DNA of 64,000 nucleotides from Granulicella sp. WH15 (GCF_009914315.1 NZ_CP042596.1:4030001-4094000), one strand, 5' to 3'; counted from the stretch's first letter, positions 27,014 through 36,145 are shown. Translations and numbers: made by a program. The notes: generated by a model not told the origin, from the letters alone.

Positions 27014-28345
27014 ATGCGAAAAGTTGTCTCCGTTGCTCTGCCCTTTCTCTTTGCCGCAGCCACGCTTGCCCAAAGCAGCCAGAGTAACCAGACCGCTTCC
27101 TCGCTGGCCGAGATTTACAAGAACCTGCACGCGCACCCTGAGCTATCGCACTTTGAAGAGCACACCTCCGCCTTCGTCGCCGACGAGTTGCGTAAGGCTG
27201 GCTACACCGTCACCGACCATATCGGCGTCTATCCCGATGGTTCGAAGGCCTATGGCGTCGTCGGCATCCTGAAGAACGGCCCCGGCCCCACGCTGCTCAT
27301 CCGTAGCGACATGGACGCGCTGCCCATTATCGAAGAGACCGGCGCACCCTACGCCAGCCGTGTGCTGACCAAGAACGCGGTCGGTCAGCAGGTCGGCGTA
27401 ATGCATGCATGCGGGCACGACGTTCACATGACGGTCTTCGTCGGCACCGCCCGCGCGCTGGCTGCCAGCAAGGCCAACTGGCACGGCACGCTGATGATGG
27501 TCGGCCAGCCCTCCGAGGAGACCGGCGACGGCTCCACCGCCATGCTTGCCGACCACTTCTACGAGCGCTTCGGCGTGCCCGATATGGTCATCGGCCTGCA
27601 CGACACTAACGAGCACGCGGCGGGCACCGTCGGCATCACCAGCGGCCCGGCCATGTCCGGCATGACCTCGGTCGACGTCACCATCCACGGCATCGGCGGC
27701 CACGGAGCCAAGCCGCAGATGGGCCGCGATCCCGTCGTCCTCGCCGCGCTCTTCATCCTCGACCTCCAGACCATCGTGAGCCGCGAGCAGGACCCGCGCG
27801 ACCCCACCGTGGTCACCGTCGGCGACATCCACGGCGGCACCAAGCGCAACATCATCCCCAACGATGTGAAGCTCGAGCTGACAACGCGCTACTTCAACGA
27901 CAAGGCCCGTCAGACCACGCTCGACGGCATCCGCCAGATGGCCATCGGCATCGCCACCACTGCCGGCCTGCCGCCGGAGAAGTTCCCCACCGTCACCGTG
28001 CTCGAAGGCGACCGTGCGCCGTTTACGGTCAACGATCCGGCGCTCGTCACCCGCGTACGCGGCACGCTCGTCAAGACGCTCGGCCAGGCCAATGTCTTCG
28101 ACGACAAGCCCACGATGGTCAGCGAAGACGTCAGCAACTTCGCCACCAAGGCTCCGGGTGGACGCCAGATTCCTCTGGCCTTCTTCTGGCTGGGCGCGAT
28201 GCCCGTGGATAAGTTTGCTGCGGCCGCGGCGGCTGGGCAGGAGATGCCCGGCCTTCACACCAGCCGCTTCCAGCCCGATCCTGAGCCGACCGTGACCACC
28301 GGTGTCAAGGCCATGACCTCAGTGGCGCTCTCACTGCTGCAATAA
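27014..28345 (+). CDS. Secreted M20 amidohydrolase (hippurate hydrolase/N-acyl amino acid hydrolase-like)
   Basis: The start at 27014 is decided by AAAGGAG 8 bases upstream and a signal peptide (MRKVVSVALPFLFAAATLAQ). The protein has 443 residues. The M20D metal-binding signature is present: HPELSHFEEHTS near the N-terminus, HACGHDVHM (Cys/His ligands), PSEETGDGS with the catalytic Glu, and a His in LHDTNEHAAGT. The dimerisation domain follows (GIGGHGAKPQMGRDPV). Relatives remove acyl groups from amino acids (hippurate, IAA conjugates) in the cytoplasm; a signal peptide places this one outside. It stands alone, and the convergent tetR gene ends three bases after its stop. Confidence 0.88.
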   Translation: MRKVVSVALPFLFAAATLAQSSQSNQTASSLAEIYKNLHAHPELSHFEEHTSAFVADELRKAGYTVTDHIGVYPDGSKAYGVVGILKNGPGPTLLIRSDMDALPIIEETGAPYASRVLTKNAVGQQVGVMHACGHDVHMTVFVGTARALAASKANWHGTLMMVGQPSEETGDGSTAMLADHFYERFGVPDMVIGLHDTNEHAAGTVGITSGPAMSGMTSVDVTIHGIGGHGAKPQMGRDPVVLAALFILDLQTIVSREQDPRDPTVVTVGDIHGGTKRNIIPNDVKLELTTRYFNDKARQTTLDGIRQMAIGIATTAGLPPEKFPTVTVLEGDRAPFTVNDPALVTRVRGTLVKTLGQANVFDDKPTMVSEDVSNFATKAPGGRQIPLAFFWLGAMPVDKFAAAAAAGQEMPGLHTSRFQPDPEPTVTTGVKAMTSVALSLLQ

Positions 28346-28348
28346 ACC

Positions 28349-28909
28349 TTACTCCACGCCCAACAGGCCGGGCAGCTCTTCCAGTGCCCGGCGGAAGGGC
28401 TTCGTATCGCCGAGTACGCGGCTCAGGATCAGCGAGCCCTCAATCTGGCCTACAGCCTGTTCGGCTCTTCTGCGTGCGTCCGAAGGCGAAAGACCACTCT
28501 CGCGTGCGACCTCAGCGAATGCCTTGATCCACGCTTGCAGCGTGCCTTTGAGCGCCTCTGCCAGCTCAACGCCGCCGCCCGAAAGAGAGAGAGCATCGAG
28601 GGCGCAGGGCTTGGCTCCATCGTCATAGCAGAGACGGATCTGCTCCGTAGCCGCGCGGAGCTTCTTCTGCGGCGTACCGGCGGCCTTCAAGGGTTCGAAG
28701 ACGTGCTGATCGAGCCACCCATGCACGGCCGTCGAGACAGCCAGCGCTATCTGCTCCTTGCCTCCCGGAAAGCGATGGTAGAGACTGGCCTTCTCGAGGC
28801 CCGTCGCCTCCGCGAGCAGGCTAAGGCTGGTGCCCTCGAAACCATGGGTGCGAAAGACCTCCGAGGCCCGGGAGAGCAAATCCTCATCGCTGACAGTAGA
28901 ACGCGCCAT
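28349..28909 (-). CDS. TetR family transcriptional regulator
   Basis: The protein has 186 residues. The N-terminal HTH (ASEVFRTHGFEGTSLSLLAEATGLEKASLYHRFPGGKE region, residues about 15-50) is typical of TetR, including the recognition helix KASLYHRF. The C-terminal ligand domain resembles the TetR_C subgroup that controls YxaF/LmrA-like and AcuR-like repressors. It is divergent from an AhpD-like gene, and each start is preceded by one copy of the same 15-base site. It therefore likely represses both itself and the AhpD-like gene until an electrophile or other small ligand binds; the ligand is inference. Confidence 0.88.
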   Translation of the reverse strand: MARSTVSDEDLLSRASEVFRTHGFEGTSLSLLAEATGLEKASLYHRFPGGKEQIALAVSTAVHGWLDQHVFEPLKAAGTPQKKLRAATEQIRLCYDDGAKPCALDALSLSGGGVELAEALKGTLQAWIKAFAEVARESGLSPSDARRRAEQAVGQIEGSLILSRVLGDTKPFRRALEELPGLLGVE

Positions 28910-28950
28910 ACGCCGCCCCTCCTTCAGGGCTTGACCACTCTTCTTAGAGT

Positions 28951-29035
28951 ATACCGATCGTTCGTTACGAATAATCCTCCAAAAGATTTTGCGAGGGGGA
29001 TAAAACTTTGTGCAACTTTACCGAACGATCGGTAT
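28951..29035. promoter_or_regulatory. Twin operator in the tetR/ahpD-like divergent promoter
   Basis: Site 1 ataccgatcgttcgt (28951-28965) and site 2 ccgaacgatcggtat (29021-29035) are inverted copies, identical at 14 of 15 positions. Site 2 contains ACCGA-ACGA-TCGGT, a perfect inverted repeat in the size range of TetR operators. Site 1 has one mismatch in its second arm. They lie 42 bases before tetR and 58 bases before the AhpD-like gene. Confidence 0.7.
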
Positions 29036-29092
29036 CAAAGAACAAGACCCACTAAGGGCTGCTGCTCACTTCGAACCATCAGGAGAATCACC

Positions 29093-29638
29093 ATGTCGCG
29101 TCTTCCCGCTATCGAACTCGCCAACGCCACCGGTAAAGCCAAGGATCTTCTCACCGCTGTAAAAGCCAAGCTCGGAATCGTTCTCAACATGACCAAGGTG
29201 ATGGCTAACTCGCCCGCAGTGCTCGAGGGATATCTCGGACTGAGCGGTGCCCTGGGCGGCGGCCTTCTCGACGCCAAGACTCGCGAGCAGCTCGCGCTCG
29301 CCACAGCGCAGGAGAATGAGTGCAATTACTGCCTCTCCGCACACAGCGCCATCGGAAAGATGGTGGGGCTGACCCCGGAGCAGGTCGTGGAGAGCCGCAA
29401 GGGCCAAGGCGTTGACGCTCGCACCACTGCGGCGCTGACGTTTGCCCAGCGCGTCCTCGAGACACGCGGTGGAATCAGTGACAATGACCTTGCCGCAGTA
29501 CGCCAGGCAGGCTTCAACGACGGCGAGATCGCGGAGATTATCGCCCACGTCGCCCTCAACATTCTGACGAATTACTTCAACAAAGCCGCGCAGGTCGACA
29601 TCGACTTCCCGAAGGTCTCGTTCGCGGAGATTGCCTGA
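29093..29638 (+). CDS. Carboxymuconolactone decarboxylase/AhpD-like alkylhydroperoxidase
   Basis: The start at 29093 follows CAGGAG by 7 bases; the longer open frame upstream overlaps the regulator and operator. The protein has 181 residues. The AhpD core signature E-x-x-C-x-x-C-x-x-x-H is seen as Cys77, Cys80 and His84 (ENECNYCLSAH), so it should be a peroxidase-type disulfide protein, not a true decarboxylase. It has no signal peptide and is cytoplasmic. It probably reduces organic peroxides or related electrophiles under control of the divergent TetR regulator through the paired sites. Confidence 0.88.
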   Translation: MSRLPAIELANATGKAKDLLTAVKAKLGIVLNMTKVMANSPAVLEGYLGLSGALGGGLLDAKTREQLALATAQENECNYCLSAHSAIGKMVGLTPEQVVESRKGQGVDARTTAALTFAQRVLETRGGISDNDLAAVRQAGFNDGEIAEIIAHVALNILTNYFNKAAQVDIDFPKVSFAEIA

Positions 29639-29773
29639 TCGCCGGCTGCTTCTGCGCGTCGGGGCGGCGTATCCCCGGCGCGCAGAAGCAGCCAGAAAAC
29701 AATAGCCGTTGCAGAGCCGCGACCTGATGCTCGATGATCGTTGAGAACGACTCATCCTGATCAGGAGCCAATG

Positions 29774-30478
29774 ATGCCTCGTCGAGTTGCTGCTCTTCTC
29801 ACCGTACTTCTGTGCGCATCGGGTGCGGCACGCGCGCAGGACCCGCTCCAGACGCTGCCCAACAACTACAGCGTCGTCTTCGAGAACAGCCTGGTCGAGG
29901 TGATCCGCGCTCACTACGCCGCACACGAGAAGATCCCCATCCACGACCACTCCAGCCTGGCCACGGTCTTCGTCTACCTCAGCGACTCCGGCCAGGTTCG
30001 CATCGACCACGCCGAGCCGGGCGAGGCTCCGGTCTCGGTGGTGCGGCCGCCGACGGTCAAGGGTGCGTTCCGCGTCAACAACGGACAAGCCGAGCGCCAC
30101 AGCATCGAGAACCTTGGCGATACCGACTCCGACTTTCTGCGCGTAGAGCTAAAGCAAGTGCCGCTGGCCCTTAAGGAGACCTTTCGCGGGCGCGCTCCGC
30201 AGAGCCTGGCCACCAGCGGTTCGACGATGGAGTTTAACAACCCCGAGTTGCAGGTGGAAAGAATCATCTGCGCGGGCCCGTCGCCCTGCGCCATCACTCC
30301 TTCGGACTCCCCTTCGCTGCTCATCCCCTTCACACCCGCGCAGGTAGCGGAGGGCTCATCGAAGCACGGCACCACACTCGTGCCTGGCAAGGTGCTCTGG
30401 CTCCCTGCCACGAAGTCCGGCACAATTCTTCCTGGCTCTTCCTCATCGGGGCACTTTCTGCGTATCCTTCTCCCATGA
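29774..30478 (+). CDS. Secreted cupin-fold protein
   Basis: ATG codons at 29771 and 29774 are adjacent. The second is preferred because AGGAG (29763-29767) is then 6 bases away. It encodes 234 residues with a signal peptide (VAALLTVLLCASGAARAQ). The N-terminal half holds a single cupin-like barrel with His ligands in PIHDHSSLATVFVYL and a later His in ERHSIENLGDTDSDFL. The C-terminal half is less defined, with a possible second barrel around LVPGKVLWLPATKSG. Function is not recognisable. Its last codons overlap the following polysaccharide deacetylase gene by four bases (ATGA), implying translational coupling. Confidence 0.7.
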   Translation: MPRRVAALLTVLLCASGAARAQDPLQTLPNNYSVVFENSLVEVIRAHYAAHEKIPIHDHSSLATVFVYLSDSGQVRIDHAEPGEAPVSVVRPPTVKGAFRVNNGQAERHSIENLGDTDSDFLRVELKQVPLALKETFRGRAPQSLATSGSTMEFNNPELQVERIICAGPSPCAITPSDSPSLLIPFTPAQVAEGSSKHGTTLVPGKVLWLPATKSGTILPGSSSSGHFLRILLP

Positions 30479-31392
30479 AAAAAATGCTCCGCCGCTTCTC
30501 CTTGTTGTTGAGCCTCGCCCTGTTGGCTACGACTCTGCCCGTGCAGGCACAGCAGATCGCCTTCACCTGGGACGACCTGCCCGCACACAGCAAGCTGCCG
30601 CTGGGGGATAGCCGCGTCGAGATCGGCAGAAAGCTGATGGCCGCTATGAAGGCCGAGCACATGCCGCCGGTCTATGGGTTCGTGAACGGCATCCGCACCG
30701 AGGAGGAGCCGCTCTCGACGCCGATGCTGCAAGGGTGGCGCGACGCCGGATTGCCGCTCGGCAACCACACGTGGTCGCACCTGAACCTGAACCAGCATAC
30801 GGTCGAGGAGTGGGAGGCCGAGGTGCTGAAGAACGAGCCTCTGCTGAAGCAGTACATGGCTGGGCAGGACTGGCATTGGCTTCGCTACCCCAATCTGGCC
30901 GAGGGAAATACGCCCGAGAAGCGTGAGGCCGCACGTAAGTTTCTGGCTGAGCATGGATATAAGATCGCGGGCGTCACCATGAGCTTCCGCGACTACGCCT
31001 ACAACGATCCATATGCGCGCTGCGTGGCGAAGCATGATGACGCGGCCATCGCGCAGCTCGAAGCGAGCTATCTTGCAGCCGCGGACGCCACCATCGGCTA
31101 CACGCGCGCCATGGCGAAGACGCTGTACGGCCACGACATTCCCTATGTATTGCTGATGCACGTAGGCGCGCTCGATGCGCGGATGCTGCCGCGCCTGCTC
31201 AAGCTCTATCGCAGCCGGGGCTTCAGCTTCGTCAGTCTTGAAGATGCCGAGAAGGATCCGTTCTATAAGAACGACCTCGATCTCTCGTTACCTTCTGTGC
31301 CCGATACGCTGGAGGAGGCGATGCGGGCACGCGGCCTTCCTGTAGCCGCTCATCCGGAGGCCACCGTCGATCTCAACACCATCTGCCGCTGA
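30475..31392 (+). CDS. Secreted polysaccharide deacetylase family protein
   Basis: The protein has 305 residues with a signal peptide (LLLSLALLATTLPVQAQQ). The NodB-like fold motifs are FTWDDLP (the catalytic base Asp-Asp), HTWSHLNLNQHT (the metal-binding His-x-x-x-His) and RYPNLAEG. Near the C-terminus is LLMHVGALDARMLPRLL, with the usual catalytic His. Family members remove acetyl groups from peptidoglycan, chitin or other N-acetylated glycans. The start codon overlaps the previous cupin gene's stop, so both are probably made together. Confidence 0.85.
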   Translation: MKKMLRRFSLLLSLALLATTLPVQAQQIAFTWDDLPAHSKLPLGDSRVEIGRKLMAAMKAEHMPPVYGFVNGIRTEEEPLSTPMLQGWRDAGLPLGNHTWSHLNLNQHTVEEWEAEVLKNEPLLKQYMAGQDWHWLRYPNLAEGNTPEKREAARKFLAEHGYKIAGVTMSFRDYAYNDPYARCVAKHDDAAIAQLEASYLAAADATIGYTRAMAKTLYGHDIPYVLLMHVGALDARMLPRLLKLYRSRGFSFVSLEDAEKDPFYKNDLDLSLPSVPDTLEEAMRARGLPVAAHPEATVDLNTICR

Positions 31393-31427
31393 TGCCATGC
31401 AAGCCCTTTGCTTTTTTATAAGCGCCC

Positions 31428-31970
31428 TTAGTGGCTGACCGGCAGCACGCCCTCACGCGGTGTCTGGATCTTTACCGCGAAGAAGACAAAGTTCTTGCCC
31501 GACGGCAGAACCGTCCAGTGGGCCACGCCCGGCATAATGTGGATCACGTCGCCCTTGTGCATGATGTGGTCGGTGCCGCCCTCGCTACGGCTTCCGCGCG
31601 ACTCGCCACCGGCACTGTCCTTTCGGTCCACCAGCGTGCCGCCCGTTATGATGTTCGCCTCGCCGTCGAGCGCGATCAGCACATCCGTCCAGTCGGCGTG
31701 CATCTCGCCGACGCCCGTCTTTATCCGCACCATCAGGTTCATATAGTTATTGGGATAGCGATGCAGCACGATCGCCGCCGTCCCGTCCTCGGTGGTCCTG
31801 GCCTTCTCCAGCAGTTGCGGAACATGCTCCTTGAGCCACGCATCTGAGAAGTAATCGGCGACGGGCCTCTGCGGCTCCGCGTCCTGCACTTTGAACTCCT
31901 GCGCACTAAGACCTGCCTGTGCAAAAAAGACCATCGTCCCCAGTGCGGTACACCCAATCCAGCGTCGCAT
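31428..31970 (-). CDS. Secreted cupin domain protein
   Basis: The start at 31970 is chosen because GGAGG lies about 8 bases upstream and a signal peptide follows (WIGCTALGTMVFFAQAGLSAQ). The protein has 180 residues. The central cupin barrel shows GEMHADWTDVLIALDGEA, GDVIHIMPGVAHW and FFAVKIQTP, matching the two classical cupin motifs with metal-binding His residues. Function is unknown. It ends convergently with the deacetylase 35 bases away and is divergent from the outer-membrane receptor. Confidence 0.75.
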   Translation of the reverse strand: MRRWIGCTALGTMVFFAQAGLSAQEFKVQDAEPQRPVADYFSDAWLKEHVPQLLEKARTTEDGTAAIVLHRYPNNYMNLMVRIKTGVGEMHADWTDVLIALDGEANIITGGTLVDRKDSAGGESRGSRSEGGTDHIMHKGDVIHIMPGVAHWTVLPSGKNFVFFAVKIQTPREGVLPVSH

Positions 31971-32146
31971 CGCATACCTCCGAATTGCAGGCACACACAA
32001 TACCAGACCCAAAACAGAATCGTCAGGGAACCATCCTGAGTCTGCTTACGTAGAACGTCTAACGAGAAGGGTGGGATCCACGCGAGTGCCGCACGTTCGC
32101 ACCGGTGTGTCTCCCGCCCTCCTTCTCGCAGATTATGAGGTTTTGC

Positions 32147-34909
32147 ATGAATAAGCTCTTCGCCACCGCCGCGAGTTTTATGGCGCTTACGTTGCCGTAC
32201 ACCTTTGCCCAGACGGCCTTCGCCCAAGCAGAGATGATCCAGCCAGCCATGATCCAGACAAGCTGCCACGGCACCACGATCTCCGGCATCGTTCGCGACA
32301 GCACCCTCGCGGTCATCCCCGGCGCCAGCCTTACGCTGGACGGAGCCCGCAACGAGACCAGCGGCTCGGACGGCCGCTTCCGCTTCGCCTGCGTCGGCGA
32401 CGGCCCCCATCGCCTCGCAGGAGCCGCGCAGGGCTTCGCCGCGCACGAGATCGCCCTATCCACGCCCCACACGGCGTTAATCGAGCTGACCCTGAAGCCC
32501 GAAGAGGTGGATGCCACCGTAGAGGTCGACGGCAGCGACGGAATCAGCACCGATCCCCTCTCCACCGGCACCTCCCAGACCATCTCCGGCTCGCAGCTAC
32601 AGGCCCTGGCCGACGACCCCGACGACCTGCTCAGCGAGCTGAACCAGCTAGCGGCCGCGGCCGGTGGCAACCCCTCCAACACCACCATCTCGGTCGACGG
32701 CTTCCAGGACTCCGCCAGCCTGCCGCCCAAGAGCTCCATCGCCTACATCAAGGTCAACCCCGACCAGTTCTCGGCCGAGTACCGCGAGCCTCCCTTTGAG
32801 GGTGGGCGCGTCGAGATCTACACCAAGCCCGGCCAGAAGACCTTCCACGGCGCGCTCTTCGCCACCAACAGCAGCCCGTGGGAGAACTCGCGCGATCCCT
32901 TCTCCACCACCAAGGCCTCGCTGGGCAAGCAGCGCTACGGCTTCGAGCTTACCGGTCCCGTGCGCAAGACCGGCAGCGACTTCGCTATGAATCTGGAGCA
33001 TCGCAGCATCGACAACTTCGCCGTCGTCAACGCCGTCACGCTCGATTCGGCGGGCAACACGGTCAGCACCATCACCAACGTGCCCACGCCGCAGCGGCTC
33101 TGGGTGGGACTGGCTCGGCTGGACTGGCAGTTTGGCCAGAAGAACACCTTCATCGCCAGCTACAGCGCCAACCAGAACCACCTCGCCAACCTGGGCGTGG
33201 GCGGCAACGCGTTGGCCGAGGCGGGTTACGACAGCGAGAAGTACGACCATATGATCCACCTCAGCAACATCACTACGGCCTCCGCTCGCCTGATGCACGA
33301 GGCAAGGCTGAGCCTGCGCTGGAACGGTGAGAACGATCTGCCCGCCTCCAGCGCGCCCTCGGTGCAGGTCTCGGGAGCATTTACGGCGGGCGGAGCCACC
33401 ATCGGAGCCAAGCAGCTCCACCGCTTCATCACCGAGCTGGACGACGACGCCATCCTGACGACGAAGCAGCACACGCTCAAGTTCGGCACGCAGTTCTTCG
33501 TCTACGACGACCACGATAAGTTGCCCACTAACTTCAACGGCGCCTACACCTTCGGCGGCGGCACTGCGCCCGTGCTCGACGCGAACAACCAACCCATCCC
33601 CGGCCAGACCGAGACCATCACCGGCATCGAGCAGTATCGGCGCGCGCAGCTCGGCCTGTCCGGCGGTTCGGCCACGGCCTATCAAAATGTGGTGGGCACG
33701 CCCACGGTCAACTTCACCCAGGTCATGGACGCGGTCTTCCTGCAGGACGACTGGAACGCCGGCCACGGCCTCCACATCTCCGGCGGCGTCCGCTACTTCA
33801 TCCAGAACAATCCCGTGCTCCTCGGCTCCATCACGCCTCGCTTCGGCGTGCTCTGGTCGCCCACCAAAAAGGGCACCTGGACGCTGCACGCGCACGTGGG
33901 CACGTTCGCCGGACGCTATGGTGACACAGATGTATCCACGGTGCGACAGCAGGACGGCGTCCAGCGCATCTCCAGCACCATCTACAACCCTGTCTTCAAC
34001 AATCCCTTCCTGGGCGCGACGCCCATCCACAGCATTCGCCGGTTCGCCTCCGGTCTGGGCAACGGCACGTGGGCGGCGGAGAATATCGGCGGCACACGCG
34101 CGCTGCCCCACGGCTGGAACCTCTCGGCGGACTATTACATCGGCCGCTTCTGGAACCAGGGTCGCTCGCCCAATATCAACTCGCCGCTCGACGGCAGCCC
34201 CACCGGCCCGCGTCCGGGAGCGGCCAACCTGAACGTGCTGGAGATGCGGTCCGACGGCCAGGGCCGCGTCAATGCCACCTTCGCGGGCATCGAACAGCAC
34301 ACCCTGAAGCACGCGCAGTTCTTCTTCGGCGCGGTGCGCGTCGCGCTGGTCGACGACACGGACGACAGTGAACTGAACTCGCCGCAAAGCTCCACCAGCA
34401 ACGCGGGAGAACTGGCTCCTCGCTCCAACCAGCCGGTCTGGAACCTCTTCGGCAACGGCACCTTCACCTTTCCGCAGAAGATCCAGCTCAGCGCCGACTT
34501 TACCGCCGGAGGCGATGCTCACTACAACATCACTACCGGCTTCGACAACAACGGCGATGGCAACTTCAACGATCGGCCGCAGTACGCCGCGCCCGGCACG
34601 CCCGGAGCCATCCCCACGCCCTTCGGATTGCTGACGGCATCGGGCGGCATCGGCGTCCTCCGGCGTAATCAGGGCGTCATGCCGTGGACCTTCGGGCTGG
34701 ACACCAACCTGCAACGCGCCTTCTCGCTGACGCGCAACGCCAAGGCCGACCATCCGCAGACCCTCACGGTCAACCTCCGCTCGGCCAATGTGCTGAACCA
34801 CACCAACGTCACCACGGTGGGTGGAGTACTGGGTTCTCCGCTCTTCGGAGTGCCCAACGCCGCCAACCCCGGACGCCGCGTGGAGGCCGGGGTGCGGTAT
34901 ACCTTCTAG
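32147..34909 (+). CDS. Oar-like TonB-dependent outer-membrane receptor
   Basis: The ATG at 32147 follows GAGG by 6 bases and starts a signal peptide (FATAASFMALTLPYTFAQT). The protein has 920 residues. Residues about 35-110 are a carboxypeptidase-regulatory-like domain (TISGIVRDSTLAVIPGASLT, GRFRFACVGDG). A plug-like region follows (NTTISVDGFQDSASLPPKSS, FEGGRVEIYTKPG), then a large beta-barrel ending in GVRYTF. This is the acidobacterial 'TonB-dependent receptor' architecture also found in Myxococcus Oar. No SusD partner is present, so substrate import is unassigned. A strong terminator follows. Confidence 0.85.
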   Translation: MNKLFATAASFMALTLPYTFAQTAFAQAEMIQPAMIQTSCHGTTISGIVRDSTLAVIPGASLTLDGARNETSGSDGRFRFACVGDGPHRLAGAAQGFAAHEIALSTPHTALIELTLKPEEVDATVEVDGSDGISTDPLSTGTSQTISGSQLQALADDPDDLLSELNQLAAAAGGNPSNTTISVDGFQDSASLPPKSSIAYIKVNPDQFSAEYREPPFEGGRVEIYTKPGQKTFHGALFATNSSPWENSRDPFSTTKASLGKQRYGFELTGPVRKTGSDFAMNLEHRSIDNFAVVNAVTLDSAGNTVSTITNVPTPQRLWVGLARLDWQFGQKNTFIASYSANQNHLANLGVGGNALAEAGYDSEKYDHMIHLSNITTASARLMHEARLSLRWNGENDLPASSAPSVQVSGAFTAGGATIGAKQLHRFITELDDDAILTTKQHTLKFGTQFFVYDDHDKLPTNFNGAYTFGGGTAPVLDANNQPIPGQTETITGIEQYRRAQLGLSGGSATAYQNVVGTPTVNFTQVMDAVFLQDDWNAGHGLHISGGVRYFIQNNPVLLGSITPRFGVLWSPTKKGTWTLHAHVGTFAGRYGDTDVSTVRQQDGVQRISSTIYNPVFNNPFLGATPIHSIRRFASGLGNGTWAAENIGGTRALPHGWNLSADYYIGRFWNQGRSPNINSPLDGSPTGPRPGAANLNVLEMRSDGQGRVNATFAGIEQHTLKHAQFFFGAVRVALVDDTDDSELNSPQSSTSNAGELAPRSNQPVWNLFGNGTFTFPQKIQLSADFTAGGDAHYNITTGFDNNGDGNFNDRPQYAAPGTPGAIPTPFGLLTASGGIGVLRRNQGVMPWTFGLDTNLQRAFSLTRNAKADHPQTLTVNLRSANVLNHTNVTTVGGVLGSPLFGVPNAANPGRRVEAGVRYTF

Positions 34910-34918
34910 CCCTCCTCT

Positions 34919-34959
34919 AAAGGAAAAGGCACGGATAAAATCCGTGCCTTTTCTCCTTT
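34919..34959. terminator. Bidirectional terminator between the Oar-like gene and era
   Basis: AAAGGAAAAGGCACGGAT (34919-34936) pairs with ATCCGTGCCTTTTCTCCTTT (34940-34959) with two unpaired bases and a 3-base loop. A- and T-rich ends suit both directions. Confidence 0.85.
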
Positions 34960-34976
34960 TATCCGGGGAATGGTTC

Positions 34977-36047
34977 TTACTGCTGCTCGTCCGGTCCCGG
35001 AGACTCCAGCTCATCGCTCGCCTGCTTCGCCGCGATCTGCTCAAGCTGCCGCCGCCAGTCCAGATCCTCGATGAAGTTCGGCTTCGAACGCCAGTCGTCC
35101 TGCACCTTCACGAACAGCTCCAGAAAAACCCGCGTGCCCAGCAGCGACTCGATCTCCTTGCGCGCCGCCGTGCCGATCTCCTTCAACATACTGCCCTGCT
35201 TGCCGATCAGGATCGCCTTCTGCCCCACGCGCTCGCAGTAGATCGCCGCTGCGATGCTGGTCACGGGCAGCTTGTCGCCCGGCTTCGGCTTGCGCGTGCG
35301 CGGAGGCGGCTCCACGTACTTCTCGATCACCACCGCAGTCGCGTAAGGCACCTCTTCGCCGGTCAGCATCAGGATCTTCTCGCGGATCAGCTCCGCCACC
35401 AGGAACCGCTCCGGCTGGTCGGTCAACTGGTCCTTGGGGAAGTATCGCTGGGCCTCGGGAAGCTGCGCCACCACCTTCTCGAGCAGCAGCTCCAGGTTGA
35501 TCTTCTTCTTCGCCGAGATGGGAATCACCTCGGCAAAGTCGTACAGCTTGGACCAGTGCGCGATCAGCGGCATGATCTCCGCCGGAGGAATCTGGTCGAT
35601 CTTGTTGAGCAGCAGGATCACCGGGCACTCGGCATCCAGCCCCTTGAGCACCTGCAAGGTAAAGTCATCCTCGGCCTTCGAGAGCGCCATGCGGCCGGTG
35701 ACCTTGGCCTGGTCGCCCTCCTGTTTGGGCAGCCGGTGGGTCACATCGACGATGAAGAGCACGGCGTTGCGCGACTCCAGCGCGTCGTGCACCTCCTGCA
35801 TCATGCGCTTGTCGAGGTGGGTTTCGGGCCGGTGGATTCCGGGCGTATCGACCAGCACGATCTGCGCCGCAGGGTGCGCGCCCTTTTTGGCCGGGACTTC
35901 CAGCACGCCGTGGATGCGGGTCCGCGTCGTCTGCGGCTTATGCGTCACGATAGCGAGCTTTTGACCCAGCAGAGCGTTGAGCAGGGTTGACTTGCCCGCG
36001 TTGGGACGACCGACGATTGAGACGAAACCAGAGCGAAATGCCATCAC
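34977..36047 (-). CDS. era: GTPase Era (16S rRNA processing, 30S assembly)
   Basis: The protein has 356 residues against about 300 in most bacteria. The G domain has G1 GRPNAGKST (about 13-21), TTRTRIHG (G2 region), DTPGIH (G3) and NKID (G4). The C-terminal KH domain carries the GxxG element in IGKQGSMLKEIG. Extra length comes from an insertion near YVEPPPRTRKPKPGDK within the KH region and a hydrophilic tail of about 30 residues (LEQIAAKQASDELESPG). It is the last gene of the phoH-ybeY-corC-era cluster, 98 bases after corC with a family A repeat between. Confidence 0.95.
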   Translation of the reverse strand: MMAFRSGFVSIVGRPNAGKSTLLNALLGQKLAIVTHKPQTTRTRIHGVLEVPAKKGAHPAAQIVLVDTPGIHRPETHLDKRMMQEVHDALESRNAVLFIVDVTHRLPKQEGDQAKVTGRMALSKAEDDFTLQVLKGLDAECPVILLLNKIDQIPPAEIMPLIAHWSKLYDFAEVIPISAKKKINLELLLEKVVAQLPEAQRYFPKDQLTDQPERFLVAELIREKILMLTGEEVPYATAVVIEKYVEPPPRTRKPKPGDKLPVTSIAAAIYCERVGQKAILIGKQGSMLKEIGTAARKEIESLLGTRVFLELFVKVQDDWRSKPNFIEDLDWRRQLEQIAAKQASDELESPGPDEQQ

Positions 36048-36089
36048 CCTTATTATGCGCTGTCGCGAAGACGGCTGGGTAAATCGTTG

Positions 36090-36140
36090 CCACGCGAAGC
36101 GTCGAGAACCGCACGAAGTGCCCCGGCATTAGGGCGCTTT
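36090..36140 (+). repeat. Family A intergenic repeat, copy 4
   Basis: ccacgcgaagcgtcgagaac, cgcacgaagtgccccggcat and tagggcgctttt match the family, with a shortened middle. It lies between corC (stop at 36146) and era (start at 36047). Confidence 0.7.
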
Positions 36141-36145
36141 TGCCT

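Noticed and set aside
29093..29638. Calling the AhpD-like protein a true 4-carboxymuconolactone decarboxylase
   Set aside because: The E-x-x-C-x-x-C-x-x-x-H motif marks the peroxidase branch, and no protocatechuate genes lie nearby.
30475..31392. Reading the TWDD protein as a sugar epimerase or esterase
   Set aside because: The TWDD and HTWSH motifs and the late His match the NodB/polysaccharide deacetylase fold, not those families.
32648..35044. 798-residue minus-strand ORF opposite the Oar-like receptor
   Set aside because: It is Arg/Gly/Val-biased without motifs and runs across the terminator hairpin at 34919-34959.
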